From Hyaloscypha bicolor E (Eukaryota > Ascomycota > Leotiomycetes > Helotiales > Hyaloscyphaceae): 64,000 bases of DNA. Numbering within the stretch: position 1 is the stretch's first letter; each line of letters opens with the position of its first letter. The notes under the pieces are model-generated. The model saw only the letters and a list, made by a program, of their open reading frames with translations. It was not told where the DNA came from and did no database searches. This document shows, piece by piece, positions 46,567 through 59,400 of this stretch. The position numbers and the translations under genes were made by a program. Location: positions 1,247,353-1,311,352 of the forward strand of contig NW_020194620.1 in assembly GCF_002865645.1 (NCBI RefSeq), in the 5' to 3' direction.

Positions 46567-47233
46567 ATCTATCCCCTCGTCCGGTGAGACATTGCCAGCG
46601 CTAGCAGGAGGGTCTCGCTTAGAAAGAAAACTTGAAGGGTTCACTAGCCAACCGCCCACGCGCCTCCGGTTAGTCGTGATACACCGAAATCTGGGCCGAA
46701 AATTAAACCCCTCATTACTTTCTTTAACAGCCAGCACACTTAGGTTCCCTTAGAAAAATAACATTAATTGATGCGCAGTCCATAGGCTTGCCCTCGATAA
46801 AATTATAAAAACTTGATTGTCACTGCTATGGAAGTTAATATAAAAAACTTTGATTTTCGGCCCGATTTCGGTGTATCACGACTAACCGGAGGCGCGTACC
46901 GCCCAAACCCCCATCCACCCACCCCAAAAAAATCGATTTTTAATCATAACTTCATTATAATTACAAATCCTTTGATTTATTAGCATGACATAGTATTTTC
47001 GATATCCTGACAACTATATAATTATTTTAACCTTGTGGTGCGGCTAGAATCGCCCGTTAAAGTTGAATTTTTATTTTTTGATATGCGGCCGCATCCAATA
47101 ATTTTTAGTAAGCAGGGCTCATACCAAAAAAAATAAATGCAGTTGGTTATTGAATACAATTAGTTATTTGTTTTATGCCCAAGCGAGATCCCCCTGCTAG
47201 CGCTGGCAATGTCTCACCGGACGAGGGGATAGA
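46567..47233. repeat. Inverted repeat pair with about 52-bp arms
   Basis: Arms at about 46567-46622 and 47177-47233 are reverse complements with two or three mismatches. Both include CTGCTAGCGCTGGCAATGTC and CACCGGACGAGGGGATAGA. They could be ends of a 667-bp element or two inverted copies of a repeat. The MITE at 46659-46897 lies inside. Confidence 0.65.
46659..46897. mobile_element. hAT-like MITE, 239 bp
   Basis: Inverted termini of about 45-50 bp read CGCGCCTCCGGTTAGTCGTG inward from each end. The flanks are a perfect 8-bp direct repeat ACCGCCCA (46651-46658 and 46898-46905), the duplication size of hAT elements. The interior is AT-rich and non-coding. Confidence 0.75.
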
Positions 47234-47361
47234 GGGGCCACCGCGAAACCTCCAAGTATTACAAACGTCAAAGGACCTCTCTTTCTCACACAAACCAAAC
47301 ACCATTCTCAACTTCAGCTACTCAGATTTACATTCAAATCAAATTACTTCCAAACTTCGAA

Positions 47362-47593
47362 ATGCAGTTCTCCAAGATCGTCCTCGCTTTTGCCTTTGCT
47401 CTTGGCGTTATGAGTATGCCAACTGGTAAGAAACAAAACCATTACAATAAGTTTATCTACCATCTTAACAATATCACTTGTAGCTAATATCGAGGCTCTC
47501 GGTGTCCGTGAGCCGGAACCTCACTTAACTGATGCCAATGTCGTTCTTGGTTGCGAGCGTGATGCCGACGTTTACTATGACACCGGCTGTTGA
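47362..47593 (+). CDS. Small secreted peptide gene, possibly truncated
   Basis: Two exons (47362-47425 and 47484-47593) encode 57 residues; the 58-nt intron starts GTAAGA and ends GTAG in phase 1. Residues 1-19 form a signal peptide (MQFSKIVLAFAFALGVMS). The short mature part is acidic, with two cysteines and a Tyr-rich stretch (DVYYDTGC) at the very end. The stop is TGA (47591-47593). The same frame continues with a second TGA at 47609-47611 and then stays open to a TAG at 47693-47695. That downstream part includes a Lys-Arg pair (kexin-type site). Both TGA codons follow a Cys codon and precede ATG, and each could come from TGG. The gene lies between two UstYa-family genes, so a role as a RiPP precursor is possible but unproven. 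Confidence 0.6.
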
Positions 47594-47695
47594 ATGAACG
47601 GATTTTGCTGAATGGAAGAGCTGCTATCTGATCTTCAAAGGCGTTTAGCATCTTCCAGCAAACGCGGTTCAAAGTCTGGTTCTTGTCCGGGATAG

Positions 47696-48221
47696 TTGTT
47701 TGAAATGGTTGTGGAAATTGTGGAAGCTGCTGAGGTTGGAGATGGGGAGATTTAGTCTAAAAAAAAGAATGCAAAGTACTCATTGCCTTTACCCGAAATT
47801 TCACATATGGGAAAATTTGCGTGAAATGAATTTATATGCAATTAACTGCTTCCGTTGATGGTGAGCTGCCACTGAGTTGTAGAGCTTCTGCGGTTTTCCA
47901 GAAGAGGGATTGCATTATGCTGTGTGAGAATATGAAAATTTATTCCTTTCAGTATTTCGACTGAGGCCTTGCTCTGAAAATCAACGCAAGAAGCAAAGAA
48001 AGCCGGCTTCGACTACTGTCTTTATGGCCAGTTCGAACCTTGTAGGGTATATAATACTAAGGTGGGGTAGAACAAAATTTACCCCTCTGGAATTTCACTT
48101 TTCAATGTTTCGAATCAGGTATAGGAGACTTATAATCAGATATTAGAAGCAAAAATCTCGATACATAATGAAAATAGGCCAAAATTTCTTTAAACTTTCC
48201 TTCAGAATTCCTTGAAGTCTA
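47696..48221. other. Intergenic region
   Basis: No gene is seen. This is the convergent gap between the secreted-peptide gene (+) and the second UstYa-family gene (-). Confidence 0.4.
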
Positions 48222-49140
48222 CTATCTAGAAGATCTGGAGGTTGGATGGAACTTTGGTTCTTTGGCCAAAGCCCACTCCCGAATAGCATCGACATTTCGA
48301 CACTTCTTCTGAATATTGAAGTTGGCATGAAACGCTTGCATCCTCTCATGCCATCTCACTGTCATGAAGCCAACATCTCCATGACACAAAATTGTTTGAA
48401 CAAGGTAGCTGAAACAATGATCCGCGTAACCGCCTTCTGCAAATCCCTTGGTCACCACGGTTTCAATGGGACCGGCATAAAACTCCTGTCTTATAGCGTC
48501 CTAGAATGTAACTATATTAATTGTATTCTATGTTTACAAACAATGATGTGATCTTACCAAACAATGAAGTTGATGAAACACCTCCAACAGTACACCATAG
48601 CCTTCTTCACCTCCGTATAGATGAGCAGTTTGCTTGCTAGGTGAGACACGAGAGTATTCTTCTACGGTGATGGCTGTCATTTTGTCCATCCGTATGGATC
48701 TCCATATTTCATCTCTATCTGGATTATCCTGAGAGTAGATATCGAAGTTATTACCGCCCGTGTTCGACAAATAAGTTCCTAAGTTGAACGTTAGTCGCTG
48801 GCAATATGAGGAGAGTTGGGGAAATGCCTACGATCTTCATAAATAATTGGAGCTCCCAGCTCATTGCCTGAAGTTGTTAACGAAGAATATACAGCAAAGC
48901 AGAGCACCAACCAAAGCCTTCGTGATATGGGTCACGTAAAGGGTGATATATCGAGGTAGTGTACAGACTGGCGAAAAGGAGACACAAGAACTATGGAAGC
49001 AGTTGAATGAATAGTCTCGAGGATCGTGGCTGCAGGGCAAATACGCGCTTATCTTTCTCACTCTCACTGTTATCACCTTTCAGGTCTTCTTGTGAGAGAA
49101 GACGGTACTTAGAGAAGAAACGATGGTGCCTTGGGGCCAT
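48222..49140 (-). pseudogene. Second UstYa-family (DUF3328) gene with nonsense codon
   Basis: Four exons (49140-48912, 48867-48832, 48778-48558, 48500-48222) would encode 254 residues; introns are 44, 53 and 57 nt. The start MAPRHHRFFSKYRLLSQEDL is followed by a hydrophobic segment. A TAG stop at codon 50 (48993-48991) falls at the beginning of that segment, where Trp would be natural. Family motifs follow: NELGAPIIYED, VFHQLHC (first HxxHC intact), DAIRQEF and the second motif read as YADHC, with Tyr in place of the usual first His. Two explanations exist for the stop. It may be a G-to-A nonsense mutation. Alternatively an intron 49044-48991 (GTATTT...CATAG) removes it in frame, at the cost of part of the presumed membrane anchor. 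I favour a decaying gene, with moderate confidence. Confidence 0.65.
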
Positions 49141-50117
49141 TATACAAGTTCTTCCAAAAAAGAAATAGAAAATCTAATGGGGAGTGTAAATAGCAGAGTT
49201 CCTGAGTAGAGAGAAACTCCTTTGCTTCAACACAACACGGAAGTGTCGGTGAGTTCATCAACCACCCTGGAGGTCTTGTGAGACATCATGAATGACGACC
49301 GCTAATACAGAGCAAATCCATAGATGCCTCAGTTGACTGGGAAATTATAATAACGAAATTGTGGCAATGATAGGCGTTTCTCCACCTTCGGCATTCATGC
49401 ATCTACATGACGCCAAGATCGTCAGATGTCGTCAAGGAAGTCCTCGGGCATCCATACAGGTGGTACATTACAGGTTCTCTCGTATCTGCAGTCAGATCCT
49501 TACGACCAAGCCTACTTGGTATTAAACTAGCCATCGTACTAATTCTGGGAGCTCTAATGATTATCTCTACTAATACCAGGACCTTAATGGGCTAGGGGCA
49601 CCCCGTTATGCGCCTCCGGTGTCGCGTGCGGAGCGTATGCGTATATCTTGAGCATGTGTATGTATTAAGGATATACTTTTTAAGCGATTATTGGAGGGTA
49701 AGAGAGGGACATGCTTCTTGCCCGCCTTTAGTACGCATGCTGAGGGCTAAAAAATACAGTCGGTCCGATCCAAAAGTAATAAAACGATTGCTCTTTTACG
49801 CCCATAATAACTTTTTAATTACAACCCTAATTAATTTATACTAAGTAATGCGATTATAGAATAAAACCAGGCGAAAAATACTTATTAATAATTGAGGTTT
49901 AAAATATATAAACCCTTTTTACTTTTTTGATTTTTTATTATATAAAACGCAAATATATTTGCTTACTAAGATTATATAAGCCCGTATTTCAAGAGAAAAT
50001 CACGGCATCTTACTAGCCTTATTATTAATATAATAATAATTAAGCCTTATAAGCTTAAATAAATCTTTCTAAATACTAAATATAACTTTTTCTAATATTA
50101 TATATATTATATATATA
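49141..50117. other. Transition from the UstYa locus into the AT-rich block
   Basis: The first 450 bp are ordinary promoter-like DNA. A 62-codon open frame (49407-49595) with a hydrophobic end has no support as a gene. GC falls steeply after about 49780. CGCCTCCGGT at 49611-49620 repeats the terminal motif of the hAT-like MITE, perhaps a relic of another copy. Confidence 0.4.
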
Positions 50118-50122
50118 ATAAG

Positions 50123-50432
50123 TATTATAATTTAGCTTTTAATCTTATTAGTTAATATAATTATCTAACTAATATTACTTATATTTTATTACTTTTTAAT
50201 TATATAATAATATATATAATATAAATAATATAATTACTTTATTAAAAAAAATATACTTAAAATATATTAGAAATATTTAGAAAACTAAGCCTTTTATAAA
50301 CTAATATATTATAAAGTATATATATTTCTTTATAGCCTTTTATATTCTAGTTTTCTTTTTCTTAGTTTTAAATTATCTTTATAAGAAATCTTTTATCTTG
50401 CTTTTCAAGCCCTAAATACTATACTTATAATA
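50123..50432 (+). repeat. Solo LTR of a Ty3/gypsy element
   Basis: These 310 bp align throughout with the LTRs at 56113-56420 and 62579-62885 (shared CTAGTTTTC, AGCCCTAAATA and TATTATAATT start). They are flanked by a perfect 5-bp duplication ATAAG (50118-50122 and 50433-50437). No internal domain remains, so it is a product of LTR recombination. Confidence 0.8.
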
Positions 50433-50437
50433 ATAAG

Positions 50438-53400
50438 GCTTTAATTATATGGGTTTTAAGCTAACTTTTAGCTAAATTAAATTTATAAAAAAATAACTTA
50501 TTATTTAATTACTTTTTTTTCTTTACTTTTATATATTATTTCATTTATTTATTACTTTTTTAAATATTATTATATAGCGTTTTTACTTCCTTATATATTA
50601 AATAACTTATTTAATACTTAATTCTTTTTAATATATATTTATTTAATAAAATATATAATTATAAAACCTTTATATAATTTTAATTAAATAAGCTTTAAAT
50701 GCCTTTATTATCTTAATTTCAATATTTGAAAAGCTAATTTTCTTTATTTAATAATATTGAGTTTTATTATATTTCTAATATATTTTAATTAAATTAATTT
50801 TATAATAAAATTTTAATAAAAATATAGCTTTATATTTTTATTTTATAATAAGCTCTTTAATTTGAGATTTTTCTTTAAAGAAATCTTAGTAATTTAATAA
50901 TATATAAGCTAAATAATGCGTTTATTTAATAATAAAAGAATATTTAATATTCTTTAAATATTTAAATTTTAAGCTAAATATATTATAATTTTATTTAATA
51001 AAAATTTGTTTTATATTCTTAAATTTTCTTTTTTTATTTGAATTAAGTTACTAAAAAACTTAAATAATACCTATAATAAATTAAAATTCGATTTATATAT
51101 TTGGCTAAAAGACTTTACTAAATTATATAATAAAATCCAAAGCTCTTATTATATAACGCATTACTTTTAATTAATAAAGCAACTATATATTACTTAAAAA
51201 GCTCGAATATATTAAGAAATATAATTTTACTTCTTTTCTTTTTTCTTTTTCTTTTCTTTTTAGAGAATTTTATTTAATTAATTAAACTACTAGTCTTTTT
51301 TATATAAAGATATAGCCTGTAATAATACTTTATAATTCCGGAATTATATAATTTAAGTATTTCTATTTAAATATATTAAGTATTCTAGTAATTTATATTA
51401 ATAATTATTTTATATTTTACTAAAAATCTTTATTTAAGCTTATATATATAATTTAATAAATATTTAAATCGGAATTATTTGAAATAAAAATGCTTTTATT
51501 ATTTAATATTTTAATATATCTTTTAAGACTTATAATTTTAAAATTTAAAATTAGCTTTTCTTTATTTTTTCCGGGCATTTTTTATTAATTTTTTTATTAA
51601 TTAAAGGCATTTTTTATAATTAAATTTATAAAAATAGCTCTTATTATAAAAATATATTTTATATATTTAAACTTTAATTAAAAGTAAAAATTATATTATA
51701 TATTATATATTAGCTTTATTTTCTTTATATTAAACTATATATAATAAAAGCTTTTTTATTAATAATAAAATATCTTTTAATAATATTAAATTATATTAGA
51801 TTATTTATATAAAGCCCTTTCTTAGTTTTATAATAATAAAAGCCGAGCTTAAAAAATTATAAATAAGCTATATTATAAGTAATAGGCTTTTTTATTATTA
51901 ATAATAATTAAAATAAAATCTTTTAATTCATAATATTTAAGAAATTATTTAATAATATTATTTCAAGCTTTTAATTAATTAAATATAATAGGTTAAAAAA
52001 TATCTTTATTATTTAAATAAAAAATATTATTTCTTTTATTATTTCTAATTTCTTATAAAATATTATATTATTATTAATAATTATTAAATAGCTCTTTAAT
52101 TTATTAAGCTAATATCTTTTTATTATTAAAGTAATAATTATTAAAAGCTATTAAAAGTAATATATTAATTCTTTTAAGTTAATATTAGTTTACTAGTAAT
52201 ATATAATATAATATATAATATATATGAAATATTTAATATATATGAAATATTTAATATATAAAGTTAATAAAGTAATTAATATTTAAAAGTAAGAATTATA
52301 GTATTATAGTATTAATATATAATTTCTAAATCTGCTAAGCCTAATAGAGTCTAGTTTACCGGTCGAGTTATTTATAGGATATAAGGTTATATAACTATAT
52401 CCCGTATCTTATATTTCGTTATTTATATTTTATTACCTATATCCCGTTTCCCGAATCTTATAACTATATATATAACTTCTAAAGAAATAGCTATACTAAT
52501 ATTAAAACTTTTCTAAAAACGCAAAAAAAATAGTATTTCCCTCTAATTATATACTAATTTCCTAATCCGGCCTAGTACTAGATTTCCCAAATGCTTCATA
52601 TATTTATATATATTCTCTTATCCCATATTCTTATCTTATATATCTATTTCCTGCCCCATTTATATTTGACCTATTTCTTTATATCTAACTATATAGTATT
52701 TATATTAATAAGATATTTAAAGGCATTTAATAGCTTTGATTTTATTATAGAATCGGCAGAATTTAATTCTCTCTTAATCTATTTAACTTCTATAATTTCT
52801 TGTTATTTATATATCTAATAGAAATATAATATATTAATTATTAGGTATTTCTTTCGAGTAATATTTAATTTAATAAAGCATTTATATAATAACTTCGAAT
52901 TCATATAAACGACTAATAATAGTTCTATTTTTAGTATTCTATTAATTATAAATTTAACTAAAGTACCTATATTAAAGCTATAAGTTATATTATAGAATTC
53001 TAAAGCTAGAATACTTCTAGTAATTCTTTTATATTTAGTAAAGAACTAGTAAATAATATTAGTATATCTAATTCTATTTACTAGAACTAAAATATATCCG
53101 ATTTAGGAAAAGAGATTTCTATTATTTATAAATAAAGTATTCGTAAAAACAATTAAATATAAGAACTTCTTTACTAGCTTTACAAATTTCAGTTCTCTAA
53201 TAGTATTCTCAATTTGCTATTAAATATATTTATTAAATGCCTTTATATTAGTTTCCGAGAATTTAATAGCTTAAATAGTAATTAATAGATTATATAAAGC
53301 TTCTAGTTAATAGACTAATATAATATATATTTCTTTAGTATATTAGATAATATATTAATTCTTAATAAAGAGATCTTAATAAATAGTACTTCTACTATTT

Positions 53401-56112
53401 ATAGTAATAGTATTTTTATAGAAATATTTTAAAGGTTTTTATACTAGTATTTCTATATAAGAATAATTCTAGTAATATTTATATAAATAATACATTTATT
53501 AAACTTGAGATTATAATTAAAAGTAAGGCATTTATACTTTTTAGCTAAGAACTTAGCCTTTTAGAGCTTTAATTACTTTACTTTTATAAAATTATTAGTT
53601 CTAATAAATAGAATATTATTAGTTTAAAGGCTAATAATTCCGAAAAATTACTTATTATAAAAGAAGCAAGAATTATAAGTTAACTATTTTATAGAAAACT
53701 TATTAATATAATAGAAATAGTAAGTCTTAAACTAGTAGTTTCTAGCTTCTAGTATATTATATAATAGTTTTACGACTTTTAAAACAGAATTATTCTTTAG
53801 GTTTAGTTCTCTAGTAAGCTTATAAGATAAATTAATATAAAAATTATAGTTAAATAAAGTTATTAATTAGATTTAAGCTTATAAAATATTATATAAATAT
53901 AATTCTATAATATTTATTATTATAATAATAATACTAAGGATAATTCTTTAGCTAATATATTAAATAATAGGTAATTATATTAATACTATATATTTCTTAT
54001 TATTATTATAAGCTTAAATAACTCGTCTCGATTTTTTAAGCTTTTTTCTATATCTTTATTCTTAATTTTATTAATAAATCAAAAGTTAAAAATACGTATT
54101 TTTTTTAGTATTTGAAATCTGGAAGTAATCTTAAAAATATCCTTTTCTAGAAAGCTAGTAATTTTAATTTAATAGGAATTCTTAACCAGGTTATTATTCT
54201 ATAGAAATACTATAATATCCGGATTCTTATAAGAGTGTTCTCTATTATACTTTAGTGAAATAGCAGGAATAATAGAAGAAATTATACTTGTATTACTTTT
54301 GGCCTTATTATAAAGTTCGGAATTATATTTAAATTCAGATATATTAACCTTAATATCCTCTATAAAAAAGGGCTTTATAGAAATTAAACGGAAAGTAATA
54401 TTACTATATAATAGAGCTAATATATAATCCTTTCTATTAATAGCTACTAGCTTATATAGCCTATTCTAATTACTAAATTAACTAGTATTTTTTTTATATT
54501 ATATAAAAATATCTGAATTTAGGAAAAGTTTATAAATATTAGTAATACTAGAACTATTTCGGGTATTTAAAGCATTTATAATTTAATATCTAGCTTAAAG
54601 CTTCTAAATTTTTACTATTATCTTTTTAAGTACTATTAATTATTATAATATAATTAATAATAGAATATTATATTTAGTTATTCGAGATAAAGTATTATAA
54701 ACTAAAAGAATTAGAATAATATTATCGAGTTCTATAAAATTATTAATAGCCTTAAAAGCTATTTGAAATACGGTATCCTTATTAATTCTATTAATTTTAG
54801 CTATAATAATAAAATAAATATATTAAATCGGGCTATAATAATATTCTATAATTCTAATAGAATTATAAGCTTCTATAGAAACGATTTTAATCTTAGTTTC
54901 TATAGTATTTATAAGCTAAATGAACTTCTTACTAGTAAACTACTTTCCGGTATTTATTATAATTTAATTAAAAGGGCCTAAATAAATATTAATCTAATAT
55001 TATTTTAGAATATCCCAAGTATATAATATACTAATATTTTAAAGCTATTAGCCGGCTTAATATCGAATACCTTTATTAATAATATAAAATATAGGCTTAC
55101 TAGAAATATAGAAAATATTAATAATAATAGAATAATTAAAGCTAATATTATCTCTTAAATTAAACTTAAATTATTCCGGTAATTATCCGAATTTCTAGTA
55201 TTATTTCTAGTATTTTATAAAGTATTTAAAGGCTTTTATATTAATATTATAGCCTGCTTATTCTAGTATATTTCGGAGCTTATTAATAAATAAATAACTA
55301 AAACAGTAATATAGATATTATAATTTGACCTTTATAAAAAAGCAGAAATTATAAATAAAGAATTCGAAAATAAAGCTTTATAATATAGTATTTTAAAACA
55401 GGAAAAAGTATCTAAAATATTATATTATAGATATATAATATCTAATAGAAATAATAAAATTATTAGTAAAATTATTAAAATAGACTTCTAGCTTATTTAT
55501 ATTAGCTAAGCTAAATAAGAATAAAGTCTTTATAAATATAATATTGAATTATATTTGCCTAATTAGTATTCTTACTATTATAAATCTAATAAAAGATATA
55601 AATCCAATACTAAACTAGATATTAACTTATTCTTTAGTAGTTTTATTAAATTTAATACTATTATTAATTTATTATAAAGCTTGAAATTAGTTAGAACTAG
55701 TAATTAAGAATCTAAAAGCTCTAGTATTAATTATAAATATCTAAATATCTTCTATTTATTTAATAGGCTCTAAAGTATAATTTTTGCCTATTATCTAATA
55801 TATAAAGAAAAGAAAAGTAAGATTATCTATAAAGGTATTAGTTATAGAAATAATAGAAATAATAGAAGTAACTAAAAAGCTCTTAACTAAAAAAAAATAG
55901 AAATCTGAATAATATTTCTTTTCTTTATTTATTTCTACTAATAAAGCTATAAAAGTATTATTCTCTAGTTTATTTTTATTACTTTTATTATTCTCTTCTT
56001 CTTTAATTCCAGTAATATATTATATATAGATATTATTAAAGCATTTATTAAAGTTATAGAAGTTTCGGGATCTAAATTAATAAATATTTCTATTCTTGAA
56101 TTAAGTCTTCTT
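50438..56112 (-). mobile_element. RIP-degraded Ty1/copia-type retrotransposon relic
   Basis: The minus strand, read through many stop codons, gives fragments typical of copia-like polyproteins. Near 54555-54600 it reads NALNTRNSSS, the post-integrase linker usually written NALNTRNGPS. Near 54050-54115 it reads a segment like KKIRIFNF-FINKIKNK, the start of the copia reverse transcriptase (RIFNSRFVDEIKN). The order, integrase side at higher coordinates and RT at lower, confirms minus orientation. Borders and LTRs were not resolved, and the left part (50438-52800) is uninformative TA-rich DNA. No intact frame remains. Confidence 0.6.
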
Positions 56113-56420
56113 TATTATAATTCAGCTTTCGATCTTATTAGCTAATATAATTACTTATATCCCGTTATTTATATCCCGTTACTTATATTTTATTACTTGC
56201 CTTCTAGATATATATAATATAGCTTCTTTATTAAAAAAGTATACTTGAAATATACTAGAAATATTTAAAAGGCTAAGCCTCTTATAAACTAGTATATTAT
56301 AAAAAATATATATTTTCTTATAATCTTTTATATTCTAGTTTTCCCTTTTTTAGTTTTAAATTATCTTTATAAGAGACTTTCTATCTTGCTTTTTAAGCCC
56401 TAAATATTATACTTATAATA
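56113..56420 (+). repeat. 5' LTR of Ty3/gypsy element
   Basis: The 308-bp LTR begins TATTATAATT and ends CTTATAATA (RIP forms of TG...CA). The five bases before it are TTCTT; the five after the 3' LTR are TTTTT, consistent with one duplication altered by a C-to-T change. Confidence 0.75.
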
Positions 56421-59400
56421 GTATTTAAAGCTTATTTCATTTAATTCTATAAAGAATTTCAAATAAACTAATTTAGAACTATTAGAAATATAGATATTAC
56501 TAAGATAATAGAACTTCAGAAATACAAGTAATAAATTCCAAAATAATAAAAGCAAAAAGCTTTAGAATTCTTAGAAAAATCAGGTATTTATATCTTTATA
56601 AATATATACTAATAATATATTAGAAACTTCTTTAAAAACCCCGAAAATCGAAGAACCTTATATAAAGGCTATTCTTTAACTAAGTTCTAGAATAATAAAT
56701 ACCTATAGGCTAATAATCTAATTACTATTTTCAAGCCCTATTCTATAACTTTATAGGCCCTATATATATACCGGTAATGAGACTATTAGAAAGAATATAG
56801 TAAAGAAAAAGTATAATAAATTAATTTTCCAGAATACTATATAACTAGAAACTATATTGACTTCTATTAAGGCTTTTAAAGCTTTTACTAGTTCAGGTTA
56901 TTCTATTAATAGCCCTTTTCGAATCAAATATTCTATTAGTATTCCTAAAGAATTTATAAATAAGTCTATAGAAATAGAATTCTTTACTTTTATTATAAAG
57001 CTTCTAGAAACTAATAATTATATTATTACTAAAAAATTATATAAATAAGCCAGAAAGTTTAATACCTTATTTTCAGATATTAATATTATTATAAAAAGCT
57101 ATAGAGAAAATATTTAAAAAGCTCTTTTATATAAGAATACCTATAACTATAATAAAGCCATTTTCGAGAATATTAAGCTTTATAATACTAAACTCGAGGA
57201 AAATATTAAATACTATATAGCTATAGTAAATTAGTTTATAATAGCTCTAGCTACTTTTACTTTATCCGCTTTTACTATTTCTGTAATTTTGGCTATTCCG
57301 AACCCCTTTTTAAAGAATTTCGAACTATTTCCTATTTATTTCTATTTAGAATTCCCTATATCTTATATTTCCTTTAGAGGTACTAGAATTACTAAGCTTC
57401 CAGATCTAACTTTCTTTATAGAAGATTATATTATTTTTAATAACTAGCTAGTTCAAATTAAAAACAAGTTATAAGAAAATATTAATTTATATCTTTTAAA
57501 AAATCTTAAGATTATTTATATTTCTAGTAAACTTATAGATAATACTCTCGCCCTAACTAATTCTTATATAAATAAAAATAGTTCGAATTAGTATTATTAG
57601 CTTTTAGAATTATACTTCTATTTAAAAAAGCTATATTCTAACTCTAATAAAATATAAAACGCTTATTATAACTTTAGTAAGCTTTAAATATACTTTAATT
57701 AAGTATTTCAGGAATTTTATATTTTTTTCTTATAACTATTTATAAAAGGTAATATTAGTCTTTAAAATATTAAATATAAACTAAATAAGAAGCTTTTAAT
57801 AAAACTTCAAAAATTAATATATATATATATATTATAATAATTCTTTTATTAATACTACTTGCTTTACTTAATACTATATTACTAATAATTAGCAAATTAG
57901 GGTTATATATAAAAAAACTAAGAAATATAAAAAAACAAAAGCTATTTTAGCCAAGTTTATTTCTAGTATTATATTCTCTTATATTTCTAAAAAATATACT
58001 TTTAAAAAAGAATCCAAAAAGCCTATATCTATTATTCTTATTAAATATATATCTCTTTATAAATATAAATAATATCTTATAAAAACCGAAAATCTCTCGG
58101 CTATTAAATACTATAATTATAGCAAGTTCGGCTATTATATCAAGTATTATCCAATTAGATATAATAAGAAAACCAAGATAGCTTTTTCTAGAATTAAGCC
58201 GGATTTAGTTTTTATTTTACTAAAATATCTAATTTCTATTCTAGTAAAGTATTTAGAGAATTCAGGCTCTAATTCTAGTATAAAACCGGAAAACAAGTAT
58301 TTCTAAAGAAAGTCTTTATTTTAAAGGCTTATAATATGAATTTAATAGAATTTAATTTAATTCATCTAATAAAAGGAAATACTTTTATAATATCTTATAT
58401 TATTAATATAAATAAATTAAAAATTAAATCTTTTTCCTTTATTAATATTAAAGTAAATAGTTATACTTTTATTAATATAAAGCTTATTTAGTTTATAAAG
58501 TAATTCTTAAAAATAAAACTATAACTTCTTTTTTTACTCTATATTACATATAATTTTAATAGAAAGCTAGCTGAGTTTACTAAGAAATATATAAAAGTTT
58601 TATTTTTAATTAATAAATAAAATATTAATATATCTATAATTATTCTAAACCTTAAAAATTATAATTTTATTTTTAGTAGAAAATAGGCCGCTTATATTAA
58701 TATCCTAATTAACTATAAAAAAATATAGGCTTATATAGCCAAAAAAAAAAGCCCAAATCTATATAATTTAATTATATTATTAATACTTCTTAATAGTAAC
58801 TAGAAAAGCAACCTAATAAGAAATATTAAAAAAATACTAATTAATAAAATACTATTATAAGCTATTTCTGGAAATCTATTATTTTCAAATAATTCTTTTT
58901 CTTTCGAATTAATTAAAAGAAATTATATAATACTATAGAAAAGAAGCTTCTATAGCCTAATTAAGATATAATACCTAAATAAAAGCTAAAAAGGCAGAAA
59001 GATATTCTTAATAAAGAGCAAATATTAGATTTAGCTATTTTTATCTTTATAGTATTTAACTATATAATTAAGAAAAAAGAGAATATTATTAGCCGAATCT
59101 TTATTTAGAAAATTAATAAAGAGTTTAAAGCTCGAAAAAAAAAAAAGTTATTTCTGGCCCAAAGAATTAATAACCTAAAAAAATAAAGCTTTAATAGCTT
59201 TAAAGAATATTACCTTTAGAACTCAAGAAATATACCTTTATTTTCTCTAAAAAGAAATCTAATATCCTTTTTTTATAGACTATATAATTACAAGATTCAG
59301 ATTAAAGATCTAAATAAAACTAAAAGTATTAGATATTAATTTTTCTAGTAATAGTTTATTTAAGAGCTTCTGAAAATCAAGCGTTTCTTAGAAAATAATC

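Noticed and set aside
47591..47611. TGA codons read as selenocysteine
   Set aside because: Dikarya generally lack selenocysteine machinery and no SECIS-like structure was recognised; mutation from TGG is simpler.
49407..49595. 62-codon frame with hydrophobic C-terminus
   Set aside because: No signal peptide, splice pattern or homology could be argued; it lies at the edge of degraded DNA.
52591..57048. Three short open frames (60-75 codons) in the AT-rich block
   Set aside because: They are Ile/Asn/Tyr-rich translations of RIP-degraded retrotransposon DNA, not genes.
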